Shown here: positions 1-8,904 of the stretch, piece by piece | Layout: each line of letters begins with the position of its first letter | How positions within the stretch are numbered: the first letter of the stretch is position 1 | NCBI RefSeq assembly: GCF_948329825.1 | Contig: NZ_CAOJCM010000003.1 | Coordinates: 186,001-250,000, forward strand | Source of the DNA: Paenibacillus sp. JJ-100 | Lineage (GTDB): Bacteria > Bacillota > Bacilli > Paenibacillales > Paenibacillaceae | Reading direction: 5' to 3' | Length of the DNA: 64,000 nt | Program-made: the position numbers and the translations under genes | Notes under the pieces: generated by a model | Database searches by the model: none | What the model was told of the DNA's origin: nothing | What the model saw: the letters and a program-made list of their open reading frames with translations, nothing else

Positions 1-278
1 TGGATATTTTCAATATAATTATGTGCTTCTAAGTACTTGTGCATATGAACAAAATTATAAAGAATGGGGAAGGCTCGTACAAGCGAAGATCGTCGGTTAC
101 ACTAAACTTCATTGGCATCTGGCCTGCACCATCGTACATGGTAACAGCATCATTTTGGGTAAAGTTGTAAATAGGTATACCAACGTTTTATACTCAAATA
201 GATACACATCGTCCATGGTTCGTTCATTATTATGAACATATCTATTTACTTTTTTTATGGAGAGGATGTAGAAGCGGC
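1..278. other. Left-edge intergenic region
   Basis: I see no convincing gene. The short open frames lack ribosome binding sites and recognisable protein character. A 6-bp inverted repeat, GTTCAT-TATT-ATGAAC at 222-237, lies about 40 bases ahead of the esterase start and could be an operator. A GGAGAGGATG Shine-Dalgarno sequence follows at about 260-269. Confidence 0.4.
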
Positions 279-1739
279 ATGAGAGAACTTCAGGTTCAAA
301 CGAAATATGGTACGGTTCAAGGCGAGCTTTTACACGGTGCAAGCGTATGGAAAGGCATTCCGTATGCGAAGCCACCTGTAGGGGAGTTGCGTTTCCGCGC
401 TCCGGTGCAACCTGAGTCATGGGATGGGATCAGACAGGCAACCGCATTTGGTCCTGAAAATATACAACCGCGCCATGATTCAGAATGGATGGGCGGGCAC
501 AAGCCGCCAGAGTCGGAAGACAGTCTATATCTAAACATCTGGGCACCGGAAAAAGAAAGTAGTCACTCCCTTCCCGTCATGGTGTGGATCCACGGGGGTT
601 CATTCGTTACGGGATCAGGCAGCTTGCCGGTATATGACGGTACACAGTTAGCCGTTCGCAGTGATGTCATTGTCGTCACTATAAATTATCGTCTTGGACC
701 ACTTGGCTTCCTTCATATGGCTCCGCTGGGCAATTCGTATGTGACCAATGCAGGATTGCTGGATCAGGTGGCGGCTCTTCAGTGGGTAAAGGATAACATT
801 GCAGCCTTCGGCGGTGACCCAGAGCAGGTTACTGTGTTTGGTGAATCAGCAGGTAGTATGAGTATAGCGGCATTGATGGCTATGCCATCGGCTAAAGGGC
901 TGTTCCAGCGTGCCATTATGGAGAGTGGTGCTTCACAATTTATGCGGGGAGAACAAGCTGACGCTTTACGAGAAGGCATGTTGAATGTTCTTGGTGTAGA
1001 TCGGGACAAGCTGGAGAAGTTGAACAGTATTCCAGTGGAACAGATTATGGCGGCAGCAGAAACAGTGAGACAACAGAGCGGAGCAGGTATGGCTTTATTG
1101 TTCCAGCCTGTACTGGATGGTGAGACACTTCCTCAAATACCGCTGCAAGCTGTAAATGAAGGCTCCGCAGAGGGCATTCCAGTACTTATCGGCACAACGC
1201 TTCATGAGGGAGCACTGTTTATTCAGCCGCATGTGCCATTTTCGAATGAAATTGATATGGTGCAGGGTGTTGATTTTATGGCGCCGGATCTGGAGAATCG
1301 CGTTGCCATCGCGGATAGTTATCCCAAAACCGCAGATGGACAAGCCCAGGTCATGACAGATATGTTCTTCTGGCGGTCAGCGCTGCAGTATGCGGCTGCA
1401 CAGCAGAAGCATGCTCCAGTGTGGATGTACCGTTTTGACTGGGTAATGCCTGAACATCCGCTTCTAAGCAGAGCCATTCACAGCATTGAGATGTTCTTTG
1501 TATTTAATACACTGGATGAGCTGAAATTCATGAAAGCTGAGCCGGATGAGGCTGCTAGAGCTCTTGCTCTTAAGGTGCAGGATGCCTGGATTTCTTTTGC
1601 CAAGCATGGTAAACCGGAGACAGCAGGAATGGAATGGCCTGAATATAGCCAGGATCGGGCAACGCTGATCTTCAACCATGAGATTGAGGTTGTTCATGAT
1701 CCAGAAGCATCTAAACGTGAACTTTTAGGGGTTAAATAA
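279..1739 (+). CDS. Type B carboxylesterase / para-nitrobenzyl esterase family
   Basis: A 486-residue serine hydrolase of the carboxylesterase type B (alpha/beta hydrolase) family, the usual length for Bacillus PnbA-like esterases. It should hydrolyse carboxylic esters in the cytoplasm, since no signal peptide is seen. The N-terminal EDSLYLNIW and the oxyanion-hole HGGSF motifs are present. The nucleophile elbow is GESAGS with Ser190; Glu310 (in LHEG) and His401 (in AIHSIE) are the likely other triad members. The ATG at 279 follows a GGAGAGG ribosome binding site. The gene stands alone, with a terminator at about 1800. The natural substrate cannot be read from the sequence. Confidence 0.93.
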   Translation: MRELQVQTKYGTVQGELLHGASVWKGIPYAKPPVGELRFRAPVQPESWDGIRQATAFGPENIQPRHDSEWMGGHKPPESEDSLYLNIWAPEKESSHSLPVMVWIHGGSFVTGSGSLPVYDGTQLAVRSDVIVVTINYRLGPLGFLHMAPLGNSYVTNAGLLDQVAALQWVKDNIAAFGGDPEQVTVFGESAGSMSIAALMAMPSAKGLFQRAIMESGASQFMRGEQADALREGMLNVLGVDRDKLEKLNSIPVEQIMAAAETVRQQSGAGMALLFQPVLDGETLPQIPLQAVNEGSAEGIPVLIGTTLHEGALFIQPHVPFSNEIDMVQGVDFMAPDLENRVAIADSYPKTADGQAQVMTDMFFWRSALQYAAAQQKHAPVWMYRFDWVMPEHPLLSRAIHSIEMFFVFNTLDELKFMKAEPDEAARALALKVQDAWISFAKHGKPETAGMEWPEYSQDRATLIFNHEIEVVHDPEASKRELLGVK

Positions 1740-1799
1740 GCCAGCTCTCTTATTAAAGTTTCATAAGTTGGATAGCTCTGTATGAAAAATACAAATACA

Positions 1800-1838
1800 A
1801 AGGCAGCCTTGTGGATTGTAGACGAAGCTGCCCTTTTT
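1800..1838 (+). terminator. Rho-independent terminator of the esterase gene
   Basis: GGCAGC at 1802-1807 pairs with GCTGCC at 1827-1832 and is followed by CTTTTT. It sits 60 bases after the esterase stop codon. Confidence 0.7.
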
Positions 1839-2031
1839 GGTTATGCCATGGCATATACCGAGGCATATTCATGTTACCATAGTGATTTTTCTTTATAGTG
1901 TAGGCTGCTATTCCTTTAAATTCAATCTAAAAATAGGTTGAATCCAGAGTGCAGTGAGCCATCGTATGGAACATATCTCCGAAATCACGTATACTAGCGG
2001 AATAGTGAATTGTAGAATGGAGAGTTAATAT

Positions 2032-2373
2032 ATGTCTAATCTGCCTAATTGTCCAAGTTGTAATTCGGAATATACGTACGAGGACGGCCTGATGTTCGTT
2101 TGCCCGGAGTGCGCGCATGAATGGTCTTTGGAAGAAGATCAAGGTAACACAGAGGATTCCAAAGTGGTGCGTGATGCGAACGGGAATGTGCTGAATGATG
2201 GTGATACGGTTACAGTTATCAAAGACCTGAAGGTTAAGGGTAGCTCCCTCGTTGTGAAACAAGGAACGAAGGTCAAGAATATTCGTCTAATTGACGGAGA
2301 TCATGATATTGATTGCAAGATCGATAGTCTGGGTGCTATGAAGTTGAAATCCGAATTTGTGAAAAAAATCTAA
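2032..2373 (+). CDS. yjdM: PhnA/YjdM-family zinc-ribbon protein
   Basis: A 113-residue protein matching the PhnA (YjdM) family over its full length. The N-terminal zinc ribbon has CPSC at residues 7-10 and CPEC at about 25-28. The C-terminal SH3-like half carries the family pattern around [13 protein letters not shown] and ends with LKSEFVKKI. The family was linked to alkylphosphonate use by its position in E. coli, but its biochemical role remains unsettled, and no phosphonate genes lie nearby. It has its own GGAGAG ribosome binding site and a terminator after it. Confidence 0.93.
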   Translation: MSNLPNCPSCNSEYTYEDGLMFVCPECAHEWSLEEDQGNTEDSKVVRDANGNVLNDGDTVTVIKDLKVKGSSLVVKQGTKVKNIRLIDGDHDIDCKIDSLGAMKLKSEFVKKI

Positions 2374-2426
2374 GCTGGATTCCAAACGCTATACGTAGGC
2401 TCGTCAGCGATGGTAATCTGATAAAG

Positions 2427-2472
2427 AGAACGCTCATTTCTGCATGTCGTGGAAGTGAACGTTCTTTTTTTT
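2427..2472 (+). terminator. Terminator after the PhnA-like gene
   Basis: AGAACG...TCATTT pairs, with a few G-U pairs, with AAGTGAACGTTCT and runs into a tract of eight T. Confidence 0.8.
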
Positions 2473-2492
2473 GGTTGGGCGCAACAGAAAAG

Positions 2493-2518
2493 TGAACCTG
2501 AAAAGCATCTGCTTTGTC
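2493..2518 (+). promoter_or_regulatory. Possible ECF-type promoter for the sigma factor operon
   Basis: TGAACC at 2493-2498 and TGTC at 2515-2518 are separated by 16 bases, resembling the AAC/CGTC layout of ECF sigma promoters. It lies 40 bases ahead of the sigma factor start. Autoregulation would be typical for such an operon, but this is inference from a short motif. Confidence 0.35.
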
Positions 2519-2557
2519 TATAGATTTGAAAAGACGATCTAGAGAAAGGGGGAAGAG

Positions 2558-3118
2558 ATGTTGAGCGAAAGGGAACTGTTCGAGTTGTACAACAAGGACG
2601 TGTATCGGACCTGTTACTACATGCTCCATCATGCCCAAGATGCAGAAGATGTCTGCCACGACGTTTTTGTTACAGTATTCCGTCAGGACTGGCAGAAGGT
2701 GGAGTATAAGAAAACGTGGCTGATGAAAATTACGGTGAATCACTGTCTCAATTTTCTGAAAAGAGTACAAAAATCCAAGCTGAGGGAAAAAAAGCAGTTT
2801 TTGCTCACGCCGCAGCGAACGGCAGATCCGGTAGATATACAGATTGAACATGTAGAGGAATCTGCACTGTGGGCACAATGGATTCAGGAACTGCCAGAGA
2901 AAATGCGATCAGCGATACTGCTGCGTTATATGAATGATTTAAGTTTGGCCGAGATTGCAGAAATTCTTGAAATTCCGACGGGCACCGTGAAGTCAAGGAT
3001 CTATAAGGCTATTCGTTTGTTGAGGAAAAAATGGGATCAAGCTGGTAAGCCGTATCAGAAAGGGGAGGTATACAGTGAACCATACGGAAAAAAAGTTGTC
3101 TCATCATCTGAAAAATGA
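2558..3118 (+). CDS. ECF-family RNA polymerase sigma factor
   Basis: A 186-residue sigma-70 family protein. Region 2 covers about residues 5-70, with the HHAQDAEDVCHDVF core. Region 4 covers about 108-160, with the helix-turn-helix LSLAEIAEILEIPTGTVKSR. There is no region 1 or 3, as in ECF sigma factors. An AAAGGGGG ribosome binding site precedes the ATG. Its last 44 bases overlap the next gene, whose ribosome binding site lies inside this frame, so the two are probably translationally coupled. Together they look like a sigma/anti-sigma pair. The inducing signal is unknown. Confidence 0.95.
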   Translation: MLSERELFELYNKDVYRTCYYMLHHAQDAEDVCHDVFVTVFRQDWQKVEYKKTWLMKITVNHCLNFLKRVQKSKLREKKQFLLTPQRTADPVDIQIEHVEESALWAQWIQELPEKMRSAILLRYMNDLSLAEIAEILEIPTGTVKSRIYKAIRLLRKKWDQAGKPYQKGEVYSEPYGKKVVSSSEK

Positions 3119-4736
3119 TGCAGATATTTCTTATCCTGATTTTAATGCCATGTGGGATCAGATCGCACAGGATCAGGAGCGCTGCCCCGAACTTCATAGT
3201 TCAGCAGGGAGCGGGAAGGTACCGCGGCGTTTGAAATGGAAAAAGACTGTGCTGATCGGAACAGCTGCGGTCATTCTTATGGCGACACCTGTGTATGCTG
3301 CGGTGCATTACAATTGGCTTGACCTTTTGGATCATCGGAGCGGTATTCAGACTGCGATTCAAAATGGACTTGGACAGAAGCTGAATCAGTCAGTGAGTAT
3401 AAAGGGAGTGACGTTAACATTAGATACTGCCTTTTCCGACGATAATCGTACGGTAATTTTGTATACACTGAACCCTGGTAAGTACAAAGGGGATACCCTG
3501 AGATTTCCTTCGATTGGTCTGAGAGATGAGACTGGCAAGTTGATTGAAGGCAGGTACTATCATGATTTTAATCGTACGGACGGAGAATACAAAGGTTATT
3601 TTGAAACGGAGTGGACACCATCAGGAAACGAGGCCAATGTTGATTTTACGGTAAGTGGAATCCAGGTATTAGCTCCTGAGGAACAGGAGATCGACCTCGA
3701 TATTTCTCAGCGGCATTCACAGATGTTCGATATCCATAAAGACGGCTTGGGTAAACTTGCAGTGAGTGTATTCAACGAGAAAGATGATCAAGTGATGTTG
3801 TCTACATCTTTAACTTTTGATCAGTCTGAGGTTCGTGATTATGCCTTTCCTTATTTAAAGATATACGATCAGAAAGGACAGACAATAGAGTGGATTGCGC
3901 CGAGCATAAGCGGTAAGCCGGGAGTAAATGGTGAATATTTATCAGAACAATTCTATAACCTGGACACGTTAAAGCAGCAAGCCTCATCTTATGTACTCGC
4001 TTATCATAAAGAAGAAGGTACAATGGATCAATCACTGGATATCAGTATACGTCTGGATAAAACGGAGATGCTTAGCGGTACGAGTAAAAGGGTACTGAAT
4101 CTCCCTCTGGAGAAGCAATCGGATGGAGTACTCGTTAAAGAAGCTATCATTACACCGACTCAAATTCGGGTGACTCTTGCTCAGGATAAAGCAATTTTGC
4201 AACTGCCATATTTGAAATATGATCTGGATGTGAATGGGACCCAGCTGGAGGGTGCAGTATGGCCGTCAGAGGATTCGAAGCAAATGGAACTGCGTTTTGA
4301 AGTAGATCCTGGTCTGAAAATTAATCCAGATACGCCAATGACCCTGTATGCTCATCATAAAGTCGATTATGTTGAGGGTGACTTTGAGCCGGTTACTCTA
4401 TCTGGAATAAGTGAGAAACCACAGGTTGTGGATACAAACCTGGGCGGTTTTATAATCCATTGGACATATTACCTTAAGGACGGAGATTTGTACGTGGAGA
4501 GGTATAGTGATGATCCGCATTTCGGGGGGATGAATCAGACCTTTATGCTCCTAAAGGGTGAACGAAGTTATGGGATGCCTGTTAAGACCCAATTTGCCGG
4601 TGACGGAGACAATCAGGGTATTGATCGGTATGAGAAGTATACATCAGATACGGCAGTTGTATATCCTTGGATGTACAGTACAGAAGAACCGGAAGGTAAA
4701 ACGGTCGTACCCATAGTGGAAGAGAAGAGAGATTAG
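3075..4736 (+). CDS. DUF4179 membrane protein, probable anti-sigma factor
   Basis: A 553-residue protein starting at GTG 3075, chosen because AGGGGAGGT lies at 3061-3069. The N-terminal 50 residues are polar and probably cytoplasmic. One membrane segment (about 54-75, VLIGTAAVILMATPVYAAV) leads to a large extracellular part rich in beta-strand-like sequence. This is the layout of DUF4179 proteins with a DUF5643-like second domain, which are commonly encoded beside ECF sigma factors. By position it should hold the partner sigma factor at the membrane until a surface signal arrives. No zinc-binding HxxxCxxC anti-sigma motif is present, so the inhibitory contact is not defined by sequence. Confidence 0.85.
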   Translation: MNHTEKKLSHHLKNDADISYPDFNAMWDQIAQDQERCPELHSSAGSGKVPRRLKWKKTVLIGTAAVILMATPVYAAVHYNWLDLLDHRSGIQTAIQNGLGQKLNQSVSIKGVTLTLDTAFSDDNRTVILYTLNPGKYKGDTLRFPSIGLRDETGKLIEGRYYHDFNRTDGEYKGYFETEWTPSGNEANVDFTVSGIQVLAPEEQEIDLDISQRHSQMFDIHKDGLGKLAVSVFNEKDDQVMLSTSLTFDQSEVRDYAFPYLKIYDQKGQTIEWIAPSISGKPGVNGEYLSEQFYNLDTLKQQASSYVLAYHKEEGTMDQSLDISIRLDKTEMLSGTSKRVLNLPLEKQSDGVLVKEAIITPTQIRVTLAQDKAILQLPYLKYDLDVNGTQLEGAVWPSEDSKQMELRFEVDPGLKINPDTPMTLYAHHKVDYVEGDFEPVTLSGISEKPQVVDTNLGGFIIHWTYYLKDGDLYVERYSDDPHFGGMNQTFMLLKGERSYGMPVKTQFAGDGDNQGIDRYEKYTSDTAVVYPWMYSTEEPEGKTVVPIVEEKRD

Positions 4737-4791
4737 AAAAAGCCGCTGTGATCAGGCGAGAGAAGCGCTCTCATTTATTCCGAATATAGAG

Positions 4792-4821
4792 TTGACAGTA
4801 AATATTTAGGAGAACTATACT
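4792..4821 (+). promoter_or_regulatory. Sigma-A promoter of the T-box leader
   Basis: TTGACA at 4792-4797 and TATACT at 4816-4821, with an 18-base spacer. Transcription should start near 4828, just ahead of the T-box structure. Confidence 0.75.
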
Positions 4822-4828
4822 GGGTAGA

Positions 4829-5170
4829 ATTCAATAGCCAAATGCAATGATCAGGAGTATTAAGGTATGTGGCATGGTTCAGAGAGCTGTCGATTGGGTG
4901 CAAGACAGTCCATCCTATCCCCAACTCACCTGTGAGCAGCAGGGTCGAAGAGCTATCCTATGGAAGTTTCCTTTGGTTCGGAGAGCCAATATAAACGGAT
5001 GTTCCATACGATGTATGGCTCAGATGTAGATCCTGACGGGTAGCCTCCGTCATCAGGTTGTGAGATGTTATGGCAGTTGCGCATGTATAGGGCATCCTGT
5101 TCATGATTCAAGAAGAGTGGTACCGCGAAGGTCAGACCTGTCGCCTCTTAGCTGAGGCGGCAGGTTTTTT
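4829..5170 (+). ncRNA. T-box riboswitch leader, probable leucine (CUC) specifier
   Basis: The leader has the marks of a tRNA-sensing T-box. An AGTA S-turn strand lies at 4856-4859. The Stem I segment carries CAGAGAGC followed by GGGTGCAAG (about 4880-4905). The T-box core AGAGTGGTACCGCG ends at 5127, and an overlapping terminator lies at 5136-5170. Reading the 3' side of the specifier loop, AACTCACCTGTGAGC, against the usual AC....GAGC pattern places CTC (Leu) at 4925-4927. ACT or AAC in a shifted register cannot be excluded by eye. Binding of uncharged tRNA should form the antiterminator and let transcription enter the downstream methyltransferase gene. Confidence 0.88.
5136..5170 (+). terminator. 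T-box regulated terminator
   Basis: ACCTGTCGCCTC at 5136-5147 pairs with GAGGCGGCAGGT at 5154-5165 (one G-U pair) around the loop TTAGCT, then six T. Its 5' arm overlaps the region that the antiterminator needs. Confidence 0.92.
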
Positions 5171-5217
5171 GGTTTTATGATCATATCTCCATATTAATCA
5201 AAGGCGGGTGCAGCATT

Positions 5218-6030
5218 ATGGAAAGATCACGTGTGGTGGACTATTATTCCTCATTTGATGAGTGGGGAAGACTGGATCGGGAACCATTGGAGTTTATCAT
5301 TAACATGCATTATATTCTGGAGTCACTTCCGGACACAGGTCTTGTGCTGGACAATGGGGCAGGGCCAGGGAAGTATGCGATGGAGCTTGCCGCATTGGGG
5401 TACCGGATCACGTTGTCAGATCTGACTCCTGCATCTGTGGATATAGCCAGACAGAAGGCAAGTGAAATGGCTTTGACGAAGCAGTTTGACGGTTTTCATG
5501 TGCTGGATGCGACTCACTTAAACGGAATTGCAGACGAAACATACGATGCGGTGCTCATGTTAGGGCCGATGTATCATTTGCAGCATGAAGAGGAGCGTGA
5601 GGCTGCTGTCCGAGAGCTGCACCGTGTAATCAAGCCGGGGGGAGTCGTTTTTGTGGCATTTCAGAGCCGGATGAGGATGAGTATCAATTCACTACAGTCT
5701 CCGCAGCATTGGAAGCCTCACGACAAGATGGACGCCATCCGGTCTTTTGTAGACAAAGGCACGTTTGATCATCAGGACCAGGGGCGATTTACAGGAGCAT
5801 ACTATTTTCATGTGCAAGATGTTGTACCGTTTATGGAACAGCGTGGCTTCGAGACCGTTCATCTGATCGGTTCATCCAGTCTGAAAGCCGTACTGACAGA
5901 TGACCAGGAGAGATATTGGAAGGAGCGCGGTGAGGAGCAAGAACTGCTTCAATATATGATTGAGGCAGCCAAAGATCCTTCAATTCTGGGGATTTCATCT
6001 CATTTGCTATATATCGGTACAAAATTGTAG
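5218..6030 (+). CDS. Class I SAM-dependent methyltransferase under T-box control
   Basis: A 270-residue Rossmann-fold methyltransferase. Motif I is DNGAGPGKY (residues 45-53), motif II is LSDLTPASV, the acidic post-motif is LDATHLNG, and motif IV is YDAVLMLGPMYHL, like the methyltransferase_11/25 families. The C-terminal third is unlike ubiquinone-type enzymes, and the substrate is not evident. The ATG at 5218 follows AAAGGCGGG. It is the only gene directly after the T-box, so its expression should rise when the matching tRNA is uncharged. No aminoacyl-tRNA synthetase or amino acid biosynthesis gene lies nearby, which makes the pairing unusual. Confidence 0.9.
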   Translation: MERSRVVDYYSSFDEWGRLDREPLEFIINMHYILESLPDTGLVLDNGAGPGKYAMELAALGYRITLSDLTPASVDIARQKASEMALTKQFDGFHVLDATHLNGIADETYDAVLMLGPMYHLQHEEEREAAVRELHRVIKPGGVVFVAFQSRMRMSINSLQSPQHWKPHDKMDAIRSFVDKGTFDHQDQGRFTGAYYFHVQDVVPFMEQRGFETVHLIGSSSLKAVLTDDQERYWKERGEEQELLQYMIEAAKDPSILGISSHLLYIGTKL

Positions 6031-6215
6031 TCGAAGGATAAGAGTATAGACTAGCTTTCAACATAGACAAAATAAACGCGAAGCCCCCTTCGGAAACAGG
6101 GTACTTGTATTTTTTCTCAAAATAGTTCAATATAAAGATAAATAACAAAAGGTGATCTACTTACAATAGGTTAGATTAACGAACGGATCGCTACATTTAC
6201 AGGGAGGAACATACC

Positions 6216-7268
6216 ATGGAAATCGGAATCAGTACATTTGTGGAAACAAACCCGGATGTAAATACAGGAGAATTAATCAGTCATGCACAACGTATTCGGG
6301 ATGTCGTGGAAGAGATTGTTTTGGCAGATCAGGTGGGACTGGATGTATACGGCGTGGGGGAGCATCATCGTGCTGATTATGCCGCTTCATCGCCAGCTGT
6401 AATTCTGGCAGCGGCAGCTTCTCAAACCAAAAATATCCGTCTGACGAGTGCCGTAACCGTGCTATCATCCGATGATCCAGTGCGTGTATTTCAGGACTTT
6501 GCAACGCTAGATGGCATCTCCAATGGACGTGCAGAGATTATGGCAGGACGTGGATCATTTATTGAATCCTTCCCGCTGTTTGGTTATGAATTGAGTGACT
6601 ATGACGAATTGTTCGATGAGAAGCTGGATCTGCTCCTGAAACTGACGGAGTCGGAAAAGGTCACTTGGTCGGGTAAACACCGCCCTTCCTTCAACAACCT
6701 GGGCATCTACCCGCGTCCAGTGCAAGAAAAGCTTCCGGTCTGGATTGGCAGCGGCGGTAATCAGGAATCCGTTGTTCGTGCAGGTCTGCTTGGATTGCCG
6801 CTGGTGCTTGCCATCATCGGTGGTCGTCCAAAACAATTCGCACCTTTGGTGGAGTTGTACAAAAAAGCTGCTGCGCATGCCGGACACGATGCCTCCAAGT
6901 TGACCGTAGCTTCTCACTCCCACGGCTTTATCGCCGATACAACAGATGAAGCTGTAGAGAAGTTTTTCCGCCCAGCACAGGCCGTTATGAACCAACTGGG
7001 ACGCGAACGTGGATGGGGACATTATGGCCGGGAGACATTTGATGCGGCACGTAGTCTGGAAGGTGCACTGTACGTCGGGGATGTGCAGACGGTCGCTGAG
7101 AAAATCATCTATCTGCGCAAAGAAGTCGGCATCACTCGTTTCATGTTGCATACACCGCTCGGAACGCAGCCGCATGATGAGGTGATGCACGCCATTGAAC
7201 TGCTTGGCAAGGAAGTTGCACCAATTGTACGCAAGGAGATTGCCCGCTGGGAAGCGGAGAATGCCTAA
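6216..7268 (+). CDS. LLM-class flavin-dependent oxidoreductase
   Basis: A 350-residue luciferase-like monooxygenase family protein (TIM barrel, FMN/F420-type). Family marks include the N-terminal beta strand MEIGISTFVE, VYGVGEHHRADY near residue 45, TSAVTVLSSDDPVRVFQDFATLD near 80 to 100, and the GRGSFIESFPLFG loop. It would use reduced flavin to oxidise a small substrate, but the substrate is unknown. GGGAGGA precedes the ATG. It follows the methyltransferase by 185 bases in the same direction with no clear terminator between, so read-through is possible. A strong terminator follows. Confidence 0.92.
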   Translation: MEIGISTFVETNPDVNTGELISHAQRIRDVVEEIVLADQVGLDVYGVGEHHRADYAASSPAVILAAAASQTKNIRLTSAVTVLSSDDPVRVFQDFATLDGISNGRAEIMAGRGSFIESFPLFGYELSDYDELFDEKLDLLLKLTESEKVTWSGKHRPSFNNLGIYPRPVQEKLPVWIGSGGNQESVVRAGLLGLPLVLAIIGGRPKQFAPLVELYKKAAAHAGHDASKLTVASHSHGFIADTTDEAVEKFFRPAQAVMNQLGRERGWGHYGRETFDAARSLEGALYVGDVQTVAEKIIYLRKEVGITRFMLHTPLGTQPHDEVMHAIELLGKEVAPIVRKEIARWEAENA

Positions 7269-7361
7269 GCTTATTAAAGCAGTCCGTAGTCCTGTATCTT
7301 CGATATGTGAAAATAAAGTTTTAGCAACGTCATATCATAAACTTGCTTAATGTGTTAACAG

Positions 7362-7407
7362 GAGCAGGGTTTCAGCCCGTATTAATGGACTGAAACCCTG
7401 CTCTTTT
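7362..7407 (+). terminator. Strong terminator after the LLM oxidoreductase gene
   Basis: GAGCAGGGTTTCAG and CTGAAACCCTGCTC form a perfect 14-bp stem around a 14-base loop, followed by TTTT. Confidence 0.9.
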
Positions 7408-7471
7408 GGTATCTCAGCTATTTCAATTCCTTCGAGTCAGAAGTAGGATAACATCGTGCAGTGTATTCTGA

Positions 7472-7939
7472 TTAATCCGTCGTCTCAGACTCATGTTGCT
7501 TACGGTGCTGCTTCTTCATCCGGATATATTCCTCATCCTCTTTGGCGATCTCCCATTGCGCTTTGAAAATAGCAGCAGCCTCGGCCTTCACGGGATCGTT
7601 CTGATAGGGTAAGATCGAACCATCTTCCTTCGAATATTTACGCCCGCCTTTATGATTGGTGTAACGTCTCGCTCGTGTGTAACCCATCTGTAGGAATTTG
7701 CGAGCCATATCCATGCCGACAAAGTCGTTTTTCTGTTTATACTCCAAAAACAGTTCATAGATTTTCTTCGAAGACTCCTTCGCAATCTCGGGCGTTTTGA
7801 ACCGCCAGTACGGTAGAATCTCGCTTTTATACGGCTCCACCATCAGCACACCCTGCTCACCTCGGCCCACCGTATATAATTCGGGCTGCTTGCGCAAATC
7901 CAGCTCTTCGTAGTTGAGACTGTAATCGAATTTTTTCAT
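7472..7939 (-). CDS. DUF4385 family protein
   Basis: A 155-residue soluble protein that resembles the DUF4385 family along its whole length (MKKFDYSLNYEELDLR start, central FLQMGYTRARRYTNHKGG, then PYQNDPVKAEAAAIFK). The family has no established function. The C-terminus is strongly charged. AAGGAGG lies 8 bases ahead of the ATG. It is a single gene, convergent with the LLM oxidoreductase gene. Confidence 0.88.
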   Translation of the reverse strand: MKKFDYSLNYEELDLRKQPELYTVGRGEQGVLMVEPYKSEILPYWRFKTPEIAKESSKKIYELFLEYKQKNDFVGMDMARKFLQMGYTRARRYTNHKGGRKYSKEDGSILPYQNDPVKAEAAAIFKAQWEIAKEDEEYIRMKKQHRKQHESETTD

Positions 7940-8091
7940 CCAATGTCCTCCTTGCCAAAGTAACGTGTTTCTCCATGAACGTACATCATGTGATGTCGAT
8001 AGCTCTGTTTCCTTTTACCCGATTCTGATGTAACATGCATGGTTAATGGGAAACAATAGAGAAAAATGTGTGCAGAAGGGATGATAACACT

Positions 8092-8559
8092 ATGGGAATG
8101 TCCGGGAGATATCTTGTAGTAACCGAGGCGTTAATTGAATCCATCAAATCAGGTGAGATTAGTGTGCATGATTGTCAGGTCGATCTGGATATTGATAAAA
8201 CGTGGCAGATGCTGCAGTTCACGTTAAACGGGAACCTATTGGACGGTGAACCGCCGCTTGGATATGTAGTGCCTCTCGCCAGTGAGCAATATCTGGGGCG
8301 TTATGATGATATGGATCTGTTCCTGCTTAGCCACGAGCAAGTACTTGAGGCGTATATGGCATTGGAGCAGCTTACTCCTGAGGATGTGAGGGCGCGCTTC
8401 AGTCTGGAGAATATGCTTGCTGAAGGGGTATATCCCGTCATGGAAGGCTGGGACGAAGAAGTTATTTTCCAAGAAATAATGCAAACGATTGATATGATTC
8501 AGGCCTTGTTTCAGGTGACAGTTGAGAATGGCAAGGGGATTGTTTTTTATGTTTTCTAA
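8092..8559 (+). CDS. YfbM-like DUF1877 family protein
   Basis: A 155-residue protein beginning MGMSGRYLVV, the characteristic start of the DUF1877 (YfbM) family. A GTG 24 bases upstream is in frame, but AGAAGGG lies between it and the ATG at 8092, so the ATG is preferred. The family pattern of W-Q/M-L followed by a DGEPPLGY segment and a late WDE motif is present. Members are small cytoplasmic proteins of unknown function, sometimes near toxin-like genes. No such neighbour is seen here. Confidence 0.88.
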   Translation: MGMSGRYLVVTEALIESIKSGEISVHDCQVDLDIDKTWQMLQFTLNGNLLDGEPPLGYVVPLASEQYLGRYDDMDLFLLSHEQVLEAYMALEQLTPEDVRARFSLENMLAEGVYPVMEGWDEEVIFQEIMQTIDMIQALFQVTVENGKGIVFYVF

Positions 8560-8704
8560 AAGGATGAAGTGTCGCAGAAGCTTTACGTTCACTTCTATCG
8601 ACTTGGATAAATTACTGCACCATGTTTAATTCATGCATCATCCGGTTATTGATACTCACAAGGCAGTGCCTTGATGATATTCCGCCGAAGAGAGGGAGAG
8701 CCAA

Positions 8705-8833
8705 ATGACACAGAATCAGAATGAAGAGAACAAAGCCATTCAGGACGATGAGCCGGATCAATTCGAGACACCTGTGACACCTGCAGATGAAGCGGAAGCT
8801 GGAGAGGCTACGGAAGATCAGGAGCAGGAATAG
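8705..8833 (+). CDS. Small acidic protein, 42 residues
   Basis: ATG at 8705 follows GAGAGGGAGAG, and the frame stays open for 42 residues to TAG. The product is very acidic (about 14 Glu/Asp), rich in Gln and Thr, and has no hydrophobic core, so it is probably disordered. I recognise no family. Support comes from the ribosome binding site, the coding-like third positions and a hairpin terminator 70 bases later. It could be a small stress or sporulation-related protein, but nothing in the sequence proves this. Confidence 0.55.
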   Translation: MTQNQNEENKAIQDDEPDQFETPVTPADEAEAGEATEDQEQE

Positions 8834-8904
8834 TCTGAAAATGTTACATGAAACAGCACGTTTCCACGCGCATGTTATGACATATGAAGGATAGAAGAAC
8901 CAGA

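Noticed and set aside
6079..6115. CGAAG-CCCC-CTTCG hairpin after the T-box methyltransferase gene
   Set aside because: It is a short stem with no T tract after it, so I did not call a terminator.
6555..7190. 211-codon minus-strand frame in the LLM oxidoreductase gene
   Set aside because: It is antisense to a clear conserved gene and has no site or family resemblance.
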